Assembly (NCBI GenBank): GCA_963853835.1
Contig: OY970835.1
Span: 6,749,501-6,813,500, forward strand
Source of the DNA: Calendula officinalis
Lineage: Eukaryota > Streptophyta > Magnoliopsida > Asterales > Asteraceae
Reading direction: 5' to 3'
DNA: 64,000 nucleotides
In this document: positions 45,156 through 53,818 of the stretch, one piece after another
How positions within the stretch are numbered: the first letter of the stretch is position 1
Layout: the number at the start of each line of letters is the position of its first letter
Notes under the pieces: model-generated
The model's input: only the letters and a program-made list of their open reading frames with translations
The model's database searches: none
What the model was told of the DNA's origin: nothing
Made by a program: the position numbers and the translations under genes

Positions 45156-45274
45156 GTTTTTTCGGTCCAAATGCTCACCCCTAGTTTTGTTTTATGGGTT
45201 GGGGATGCATTGATCCGGAACACATTTTGCTCAAAACTTCTATCTTTTCTTGTTAGTTATTAGTGTTTTAAATA

Positions 45275-45399
45275 CCAAAGGGCATATGGTTTAGCTGTAT
45301 GGTATTTGTCTCTCATTCTTGTGATCAGAAGTTTAAATCACATAGTGAATATAGGTTGTAGTTAGGAGTATATTAGGATTGCCGTTCAAAAAAATTATA
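45275..45399 (+). mobile_element. tRNA-derived SINE with 15-bp TSD
   Basis: Contains A-box-like ATGGTTTAGCTGTATGG and B-box-like AGAAGTTTAAATCACAT with tRNA-like spacing, and ends TTGCCGTTCAAAAAAATTA. Flanks TTAGTGTTTTAAATA (45260-45274) and TTAGTGGTTTAAATA (45400-45414) differ at one base. Duplication copy 2 keeps the empty site near 46436. Confidence 0.88.
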
Positions 45400-45865
45400 T
45401 TAGTGGTTTAAATATGATAGTAGGGTACCCGTGCAATGCGTTGGTGGGTACCCAATGCAATTATATTTTGTGTGGTAAAAGTTGTTCGATTACATATTTT
45501 TTTCTAACAATAGTAGGGTACCGAGATGAAGAAGATGGTGGTGGTGGGTGGTAGCGAGGTTAGTGGTATGTGTGACTTAATGGAGATTAAAATTAATTAG
45601 TTGTTTAAGGTTTGACATTCATTTGACAGTAAACAAAAAGAATATAATAAATTCTTTTGACAATTAAAACACCTATCTGCTCTTACTGAAAAAGTAAATA
45701 GAACAATTGATAAAGTTAATTCTTTTTATCTAAAATATAATTTGACGTATAACAACGGGAGCTTGTCTAATAAAAATGATTTTATGATTGAATTGTATAT
45801 TGTTTACTTTATTAGAAAATTTGTGTTAAAATATTGTTTTAATATCTTGTTTTATGATTGTGTAG

Positions 45866-45988
45866 ATTGGAGGTAGCGGAGTTTTAGTGTCTCCTTTGAC
45901 CTACATTTTTTATGAAGAAACTCCAAGATGGCGTGAACTTCTTTTAAAGCTCGGGCTTTACGTGTTTGTAAGCGGTTTCTGTTTTTGA
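45866..45988 (+). pseudogene. Duplicated HISN1 terminal exon, stop codon lost
   Basis: Same exon as 43215-43310, with acceptor TGTGTAG retained. The codon for Asp in FDEE became Tyr (GAT to TAT), and the stop TAA became TAC, adding YVFVSGFC before TGA at 45986. With no upstream exons of its own it is non-functional, but could be used as an alternative last exon of copy 1. Confidence 0.85.
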
Positions 45989-46527
45989 CTTTTTTTTTAG
46001 CATGAAATTTGAGTTGAATTTTAGGTTTTAATTATGTAACTAATTATTTGCTCATTTTGTATCTCAAAAACTGTCATTGTTGTTTTTTTAAGATGCTTGC
46101 AGTTTCTTTGAGAAGTGTATAATAACGAATAATTGTTCTCTTATGCAGAGCCATGGTCTGAAACTTCATATCAAAAGTATTAATGTATTATGTTCTGGAT
46201 TCAGCCTTTTATTTTATTGATTTTGTTTTTATTTAAGATGTATTTTAACCGCCTATGAGGTTTATTTATTAGTTTTTTTTATAATACAATTTACTATTTA
46301 GTAGTTATTTTTACTAGATGTTGCAAATTGGGATCTGTGTAACAATTGAAAAGGAGTAGTTTTGTTTTATGGGTTGGGGATGCATTGAGACGAAAGACAT
46401 TTTGCTCAAAAGTTTTATCTTTTCTTGTTAGTAATTAGTGTTTTAAATATAATTATAGATATATTAATTATTTTTATTTTTATTATTATTATTTGATATT
46501 TTCAAGTGTGAATCGTCTACAAACATG

Positions 46528-47069
46528 TAGAGGTGTTCGTTTGGACGGTTTGATTTTATCCGAACCAAATAGGTGAAACCTAATAAAGTCCGGTTTTTAA
46601 AAGTTCAAACCGAACCGTCCAAACTAATTCGAAAACCAAACCTATCCGAACCAAATAACAATTTGGTTGGTTTGATTTTATCCGTTTGGTTTTTCTAAAA
46701 AAATTTCAAAATACTACAAAAGTATATAACATAAATAATATTAAGTTCGATATGTACAATTCCAAAATGATAAACTACTTTGTACATAAAAACAAGTCTA
46801 GTTCATAGCTTGTGACATTTATAATCATATATGCAAAAATCTTGACATCAACTTCATCAAAAACTCTAAAAAGATTGTTATATATATTACTATTTGGTTT
46901 TTTTGGACAATCCGGTTTTCACAATGGAAACCAAATCCAATCCGAAAACCAAAATATTAATTTGGTTCAAGTCCAAACCGATCCAAAAAACCAAATAACC
47001 GATCCAAATAGTCCGATCCAAAATGTCCAATTGGACAATCCGGTTATAACCGAATAGTGAACACCCCTA
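46528..47069. mobile_element. hAT-type MITE, perfect 8-bp TSD
   Basis: Starts TAGAGGTGTTCGTTTGG and ends GTGAACACCCCTA. The duplication CAAACATG is perfect (46520-46527 and 47070-47077). Interior is CCGAACCAAAT/ATTTGGTTCGG-rich. The ORF at 46812-47057 is made of these words and is not a gene. Confidence 0.9.
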
Positions 47070-47159
47070 CAAACATGTGAACATATAAGATGTTTTGTTC
47101 TCAAAATTTTGTGGTATTCATATAAACACAATGTAGACAAGAATATACATATATTAATA

Positions 47160-47388
47160 GGGTCATATGGGTGTCCACGATCCGAGCCGAGTCAAATATC
47201 AGGAATTTTGGGTTCGACTCGTTTAATAATTATTCGGCTCGAGCTCGAATAAGTTATTAAAATTGTGCTCGAGCTCGAATAATTATATAGTCTTCGAGCT
47301 CGATACTCGTTTATAATTCCCTGTTTTTTGAAATAAACTAATTTACAAACTTGAAAAGCTCGTTAATTATTCGACTTTTTAACATCCC
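47160..47388. mobile_element. hAT-like MITE, CTCGAGCTCG-rich
   Basis: Starts GGGTCATATGGGTGTCC and ends TTTTTAACATCCC. TATTAATA flanks both sides (47152-47159; 47389-47396). A related GCTCGNNTCG-rich segment follows at about 47430-47665 and ends TTAACATCCCTATG. Superfamily is inferred from the 8-bp repeat. Confidence 0.65.
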
Positions 47389-47669
47389 TATTAATATATG
47401 CATATTCTTGTACTTATTGTATACAACACGTGTTCGACTCGTTAGGATCAGCTCGTTGAGCTCGTCTGGCTCGTTCGGCTCGAGACTAAACGGGCTATCG
47501 AACGAGACGAGTCGAGTACTAAATTATTAGGCTCGGCTCGTGAGATTAATCGAATATTATTTTATGTTAGATCTCAACTCGAAATCGAATTAATATAAGC
47601 TCAATTTTGATATAAATGAGCTCGAATTCGAACAACTCTTTAAAAGCTCGACTCGTTAACATCCCTATG

Positions 47670-48400
47670 TTAAATTATGGAAACGTTGAGAGGAAAAAGA
47701 GTGTTGAATTTTTAATTAAGATAAGCGGGTATGGTCCATGGAAGCGGAATTATGGCCCGTGACTTGTGAGAATGCTTGATCATGTCATTTTAAGAAACTC
47801 TCAAAATATATGAATTGTTACTATAAAGTTAGAAAATATAATATAATTTATATAAGCAATTATATTTTATACCAAGTTATTATACTCAAGTGAAAAATCA
47901 GATGATTAAGATTGTGGATTGATATATACAACCACAAATAATACAGAAAAAGAATATTAATTTTTGGGTTAATAAGTGAAATTTGTGGATGACAAGACAT
48001 ACATCTTCACTAAACAATTTGTGCATATCCAATATTCATTCATCTTTGACTCCATCCATATGATCATTCCTCTTGGTGTTAACAAGTCATAGCTAAATTA
48101 GATTTGCGAAGTTACACTATAAAAATAATTAAATGCAATGTATTAAAATTTTTGGCATAGCCATATAAAAACCATTAAGGTGATGTTTAATTATAAGGGC
48201 TTCCAAATAACTTTTTAGGATGTTACAAGTTAGATCTCTCTCAGAGTAAACTTTTAACAGATGGATAAAGGAAGGTTCACCACAATAATAATTATGTCAC
48301 ATAAATAATGGCCAAACTCATTCATACAGAGAGCTCTTATTACGAGAATACCCTCAAAAAATAGAAAAAGAAAGGCGTAGCCGTGAAAATATGTAGGTTT
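47670..48400. other. AT-rich intergenic, no gene seen
   Basis: No ORF, exon homology or clear repeat terminus supported. Confidence 0.4.
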
Positions 48401-48707
48401 TGTTATAAATTAGATATGATTATGACCCTATTAGCACTTCATCAAAGAGCTTGCTACATCTATAACAAAAACATAAGATGAAGAACAATAACTAGAAAGA
48501 AGAGAGGAAGAGAAGTATGTAAACACTTATGAAAGTGTTGAGGTGCATTTGATTCATTCATTTCATGGGGTATTTATACTAAAATTTTACCCTTGATTTA
48601 CATGTACATACAAATAAGAAGGTAATCTAGTAGACAATGAATTGATGGAGAAGACATAAAGGTTGAAAATGTGGCAATCCATTTAATGGTTTTGTCTTTC
48701 ATATTCA
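48401..48707 (-). repeat. Copia 3' LTR
   Basis: Direct copy of 53149-53455, same length, about five substitutions. Bounded inside by the polypurine tract. Confidence 0.93.
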
Positions 48708-48858
48708 TAATACTCCCCCTTGGATGACACATTTTCCAACTACTACTGCCTCGTTAAAAACATTTGCTAAAGAAAACCAAGTGGGAAAAAAACTTTAGCG
48801 AAGGGAAAAAGAGTGCAGTGCATAGTTTACTCCCCCTTATTTATGTAATCACTATTCT

Positions 48859-51800
48859 TCACATGTTATGCACATGTCGCATTCCGATACCCGATACATG
48901 CTTTCTGAAGATTGCAGTGGGAAGTGCCTTCGTGAAAAGATCTGCCGCATTGTTACTGGATTGAACATACTTTATCTCAACTTCATGATTCTTTATAAGC
49001 TCTTGAGTGTATTCGAAAAACTTTGGAGGAATATGTTTTATCCGGTCGCTCTTGATATATCCTTCTTTCATTTGATTGACACATGCTGCGTTATCTTTAT
49101 ATATTAAAGTTGGGACTTTATCTTTATCCAGTCCACATGAAGTTAGTATGAGTTGTGTCATTGATCTCAACCATGCACATTCTCTGCTTGCTTCATTTAG
49201 TGCTATTACTTCGGCATGATTTGAAGATGTGGCAACAAGTGTTTGCTTTTGAGAACGCCAAGAAATTGCAGTACCTCCATTCATGAAGACATACCCAGTT
49301 TGAGATCTTGCTTTATGAGGATCAGACAAATACCCTGCATGTGCATAACCAATCAATCCTTGTTTTGAATCATTAGGATAAAATAATCCTAAGTCACTAG
49401 TTCCTCGAAGGTATCGGAATATGTGCTTGATCCCGTTCCAATGCCTTTTTGTCGGTGATGAACTGAACCTTGCTAATAAGTTTACAGCAAAAGAAATATC
49501 AGGTCTAGTACAATTAGTAAGATACATAAGAGCACCTATTGCATTAAGGTGTGGTACTTCTGGGCCAAGAACCTCCTCATTCTCTTCACATGGGCGAAAT
49601 GGATCTTTGTTAATATTTAGTGATCTAACAACCATTGGAGTACTTAAAGATTTGGCTTCGTTCATATTGAAACGCTTCAAGATTTTTTCAATATAATTCG
49701 ATTGATGTACAAGTATTCCATTAGGCAAATGTTCAATTTGTAAACCAAGACAATACTTGGTTTTCCCAAGATCTTTCATTTCGAATTCTTTCTTTAAAAG
49801 TTCAATAACTTCAAGAATTTCTTTATTCGTTCCAATGATGTTTAGATCATCAACATATACATCTATAATCACATATCCAGATGTTGCTCTTTTAATAAAT
49901 ACGCATGGACAAATAGTATTATTTTTGTAACCTTTACTTGTCAAGTAATCGCTTAAACGATTATACCACATGAGTCCAGATTGTTTTAACCCATATAAAG
50001 ATCTTTGTAGTTTAATAGAATACATTTCTTTAGGTTTTGTATTCAATGCTTCTGGCATTTTAAATCCTTCGGGAATTTTCATATATATATCACTATCAAG
50101 TGATTCATATAAGTAAGCAGTAACAACATCCATAAGACGCATCTCTAAATTTTTAGAGACTGCAAGACTGATTAAATATCTAAAAGTGATTGCATCCATA
50201 ACTGGAGAATATGTTTCCTCATAATCAATTCCAGGTATTTGAGAGAAACCTTGTGCTACAAGCCTAGCCTTGTATCTTACAATTTCATCTTTCTCATTTC
50301 TTTTTCGTACAAAAATCCATCTATACCCTAATGGTTTCACAACTCCAGGTGTCATAATAAGAGGTCCAAATACCTTTCTCTTATTTAGAGAATTCAGTTC
50401 AGCTTGTATAACTTCTTTCCATTTAACCCAATCATGTCTATTTTGACATTCATTAACAGATTGTGGTTCAGAATCATCATTCATAATATCACATGCGACA
50501 GCATAAGAAAATTTCTCATCAAAATTTTCTACAACATTACTTTCCTCAACCGGAGGATTGTTTTGTGCTTCTTCAGGAACATTTTCCTCATGATCAACTG
50601 CATTTTCTGTTGGTTTTCTTTTTCGAGGATTTTTATCCTTTGAACCAATTGGTCTTCCACGCTTCAAGCGTGTCTTAGATTCTTGAGTGATTTTATCATC
50701 ATATTTCCTATTTGGAATTTCAATTCGAGCTGAAGTATTAACAGTTGGAATATATGATTTAGTCACTCTTTTTGTATCAGTAAATGCATCGGGAAATTGA
50801 TTAGCTATTTCTTGGAAATGCATTATCTTTTGAACTTCTGTTTCACATTGTTTTGTGCGAGGATCAAGATATGACAAAGAAGGTTCATTCCATGAGACAT
50901 CCTTTTCTTGGTTTTTCTTTTCTGCACCTAATGGTGGAAAAACCGATTCATTGAATTGACAATCAGCAAGACGTGCTGTAAAAACATCACCTGTTAAAGG
51001 TTCAAGATATCTTATAATAGACTTTGTCTCATATCCAACATATATACCCACCCATCTTTGGGGACCCATCTTTGTACGTTGTGGAGGTGCAATAGGAACA
51101 TATACTGCACATCCAAAGACTCTAAGATGGGAAATATTTGGTTCTTGACCAAAAGCAAGTTGTAAGGGAGAGTATGCATTATATGAACTTGGCCTTATGC
51201 GAATTAATGATGCAGCATGTAATATTGCATGACCCCATATGTAAACAGGAAGTTTGGTTTGCATTATCAATGGTCTAGCTATTAGCTGTAGACGTTTAAT
51301 TAATGATTCAGCTAAACCATTTTGTGTGTGTACATGAGCTACTGGATGTTCAACAACAATCCCTACAGACATGCAATAGTCATTGAATGCTTGGGAAGTA
51401 AATTCACTAGCATTATCCAGTCTTACTCTTTTGACTGTATAATCAGGGAAATGTGCTCTAAGTTTAATGATTTGAGCTAAGAATTTTGCAAATGCCATAT
51501 TACGAGATGATAATAGGCAAACATGCGACCATTTGCTAGACACATCTATCAAGACCATAAAGTATCTAAATGGTCCAGATGGTGGATGAATTGGTCCACA
51601 TATATCACCTTGAATTCTTTCAAGAAATCTAGGTGATTCCTTATCAACTTTCATCGGTGAAGGTCTTATGATTAATTTTCCAAGGGAACAAGACGTACAC
51701 GGTTTCATATTACTTGTTTGAGGGAACTTCTGGTCCTTCAATGGATGACCATGTGTATTCTCAATTATTCTTCGCATCATTGTTAATCCTGGATGACCTA

Positions 51801-52326
51801 ACCTGTCATGTCATAAACTAAATATCTCAGGATCACAATGTTTTTCTTTAACTGCCATATTTGATTCTACTTTATTTATATATGTATGGTGTAAATTGGA
51901 ATCAAATTTTGGTAATTTCTCCAACACTCGATTGTCATTTATAATAAGCATAAATTTCTTATTATCTATTGTTTTGGTTTGCGTGTCATATCCATTAAGA
52001 TATATATCACCAAAACTCAATAGATTTCTGCTTGACTTTGGAGAAAATAAGGCATTATCTATTTGGAATTTTGTACCATTAGGTAATATGAAATTAGCTT
52101 TTCCAGTTCCCTCAATCAAGTCTACAGGACCCGAGATAGTACGTATTGAACCCTTTGTTGGGTTTATTTTGGAAAAGTATTTCTTCAATTTCAAGATAGT
52201 ATGTGTAGTACCACTATCTGCTATTAAAAGATCTCCAATATTTCCTTGATGTTGTGCTCCATTTGAACTCATATTGAACTTCACATATGAAAAACAAACA
52301 ATGAGGTTATTATAAAGAAACTTCAT
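48859..52326 (-). pseudogene. Copia pol polyprotein with one nonsense codon
   Basis: One frame runs from 52326 to 48859 broken only by TGA at 51813-51811. An in-element Met also lies at 52272 (MSSNGAQHQGNIGDLLIADS). Order: protease with LIADSGTTHT; GAG-pre-integrase SL-stop-HDRLGHPGLTMMRRI, where relatives have Trp; zinc-finger remnant MKPCTSCSLGK; integrase GDICGPIHPPSGPFRYFM and VRLDNASEFTSQAF; RT YKARLVAQGFSQIPGIDYEE and VDVYVDDLNIIG; RNase H SRSQTGYVFMNGGTAISWRS and VATSSNHAEVIALNEASREC. The stop and missing gag make it non-autonomous. Apart from the stop, all core motifs I checked are present. Confidence 0.93.
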
Positions 52327-52473
52327 TTATTGAAAGGAAATATATTACATAAGACAGACTTCATTTGCTGAAGGGAAATATATTATAAACGACTGACTTT
52401 ATTTGCTGAAGGGAAATATATTACATACGACAGACTTTATTTGCTGAAGGGAAAATATATCACATAAGACAGA
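52321..52473. repeat. Four tandem 38-bp repeats
   Basis: Units start CTTCATTTATTGAAAGG, CTTCATTTGCTGAAGGG, CTTTATTTGCTGAAGGG and CTTTATTTGCTGAAGGG at 38-bp spacing (last 39). They lie just upstream of the pol frame on the coding strand, and the first overlaps the upstream-most ATG. Confidence 0.9.
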
Positions 52474-52499
52474 AAGCAAGTAAAAACAGGCTACAACAA

Positions 52500-53148
52500 A
52501 CCACTGATTTCCTTAATCTATGTCTTCCATGTCATTGCAGAAATCGAGAGTACTGAGGTTGGTAATATCATCAATGTTGAATTCCATGTTGTTAGTTTCA
52601 ACATTATCAACGAGATTTACTTCTTTTCCCTTTCCTTTGAGGGAAGCTTATCAACGAGATTATATATATTTTAATAAAGAGAATAATTAAAGTAATAAAT
52701 TACATAAAACATATTTGTAAAAATATTAGTGAATGTTATATGAATTAGTAAATAAAAAGAAAAATATAATATGCATAAATAAATGTTAGTATACACAATG
52801 AAAGTTAGTATACATAAATAAATGTTAGTAACATAAATAAAAGTTAGATGCGAAAAAGTAAATGTTAGTTTGCATAATTAAAAGTTAGAAGACATAAATG
52901 TAAATATTAGTTTGCATAAAATTAGTACAATAATAAATGTAAGTATGTTAGTAGTCCCAAGATTAGTAGTCCATATGTCATCATGATGTCCTTGATAGAA
53001 TATGTTTGGTTTCATTTACTTTATTATGATGATTATATTATAATTTTATGTTAAGAAAATGTTTACCTTATATAATTAACTTGATTAATTGAATGTACCT
53101 TGTGATTGAGTTGATCTTCCTCGATTAAGAACTTTCGTGCTGATAACA
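52500..53148 (-). other. Gag-deleted leader of the Copia element
   Basis: 52520-52650 encodes on the minus strand KGKGKEVNLVDNVETNN and DDITNLSTLDFCNDMEDID, perhaps a gag tail. TTATCAACGAGATT occurs twice (about 52606 and 52650), possibly a deletion or duplication junction. 52730-52930 is made of degenerate AAATGTTAGTAT repeats. Confidence 0.5.
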
Positions 53149-53455
53149 TGTTATAAATTAGATATGATTATGACCCTATTAGCACTTCATCAAAGAACTT
53201 GCTACATCTATAACAAGAACATAAGATGAAGAACAATAACTAGAAAGAAGAGAGGAAGAGAAGTATGTAAACACTTATGAAAGTGTTGAGGTGCATTTGA
53301 TTCATTCATTTCATGGGGTATTTATACTAAAATTTTACCCTTGATTTACATGTACATACAAATAAGAAGGTAATCTAGTAGACAATGAATTGATGGAGAA
53401 GACATGAAGATTGAAATTGTGGCAATCCATTTAATGGTTTTGTCTTTCATATTCA
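53149..53455 (-). repeat. Copia 5' LTR
   Basis: Partner of 48401-48707. On the minus strand the LTR reads away from BOP1, so its own promoter would drive transcription away from that gene. Confidence 0.93.
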
Positions 53456-53818
53456 TAATTGTTTTTTTTTTTTTGTGTGGCTGAAATAACAATTTGAAGA
53501 CTTCGGAGGTCTTAACGGTTTTTTCAAAAATTAATAAAAAGGAAAATAAAAAAAAATAAAAATAAAAATTTTAGGGCTTTTCCGGGATTGTCTTCTAAAA
53601 CCCTGCTGCACCTTCGCTTCCACAGAACCGCCGGCAACTCCTCTCTATATTCCGCTGCTCGTAGACGTCACGTGCTCCGTTCTTCATCTCCGTTAAGGTC
53701 TGTTTGAAACGCCGTTAGTATTGAATTTGATTGTTTTATGCTGATAGTGAAGATTTGAATAATGTGAGATTTTCATCCCCTGATTTCAATCAGTTCGTAC
53801 AGGTACTGACCTACGAAG
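53456..53818 (+). promoter_or_regulatory. BOP1 proximal promoter and 5' UTR
   Basis: Contains a CT-rich leader (53600-53697) and a possible UTR intron from GTTAAG|GTCTG near 53698 to TTCGTACAG near 53801. The Copia LTR abuts at 53455, so sequence further upstream has been displaced by 5 kb. Confidence 0.45.

Larger units (their letters stand above)
43713..45183. mobile_element. Outer hAT-type MITE of a three-level nest
   Basis: Starts TAGGGGTGAGTTCGG and ends ATGCTCACCCCTA. The duplication GTTTTGTT is perfect (43705-43712 and 45184-45191). The paralogous empty site AGTAGTTTTGTTTTATGGG in copy 2 (about 46358-46376) confirms both ends. Without its two inserts the element is about 350 bp, ACCGAAACCGAA-rich. 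Confidence 0.93.
43180..46450. repeat. Tandem segmental duplication of the HISN1 3' end
   Basis: Copy 1 is 43180-45274 (with a 1.47 kb insertion) and copy 2 is 45841-46450. Both run from ATATCTTGTTTTATGATTG, through the last exon, GTCTGAAACTTCAT words and AGATGTTGCAAA, to TAGTTATTAGTGTTTTAAATA. Copy 2 lacks the nested hAT element and the SINE, and so keeps their empty sites. Confidence 0.9.
48401..53455 (-). mobile_element. Ty1/Copia retrotransposon, defective
   Basis: Two direct 307-bp LTRs (48401-48707 and 53149-53455) with TG...CA ends differ at about five positions. On the minus strand the 5' LTR is followed by TGTTATCAGCACGA (primer-binding region) and the 3' LTR is preceded by the polypurine tract AAGGGGGAGTATTA. 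Domain order protease-integrase-RT-RNase H defines Copia. Almost all of gag is missing: only about 820 bp separates the 5' LTR from pol. Expected 5-bp flanks GGTTT and TAATT do not match. The element ends 363 bp before the BOP1 ATG. Confidence 0.93.

Noticed and set aside
45415..45545. TAGGGTACCCGTGCAATGCG as a Helitron 3' hairpin
   Set aside because: Stem is imperfect and no CTRR terminus or partner TC end was found.
46812..47057. ORF of 81 codons as a small gene
   Set aside because: Composed of the CCGAACCAAAT repeats inside a hAT MITE with perfect TSD.
52730..52930. Regularly spaced AAATGTTAGTAT repeats as a possible CRISPR-like array
   Set aside because: Degenerate AT-rich microsatellite inside a plant retrotransposon; no constant repeat with unique spacers.
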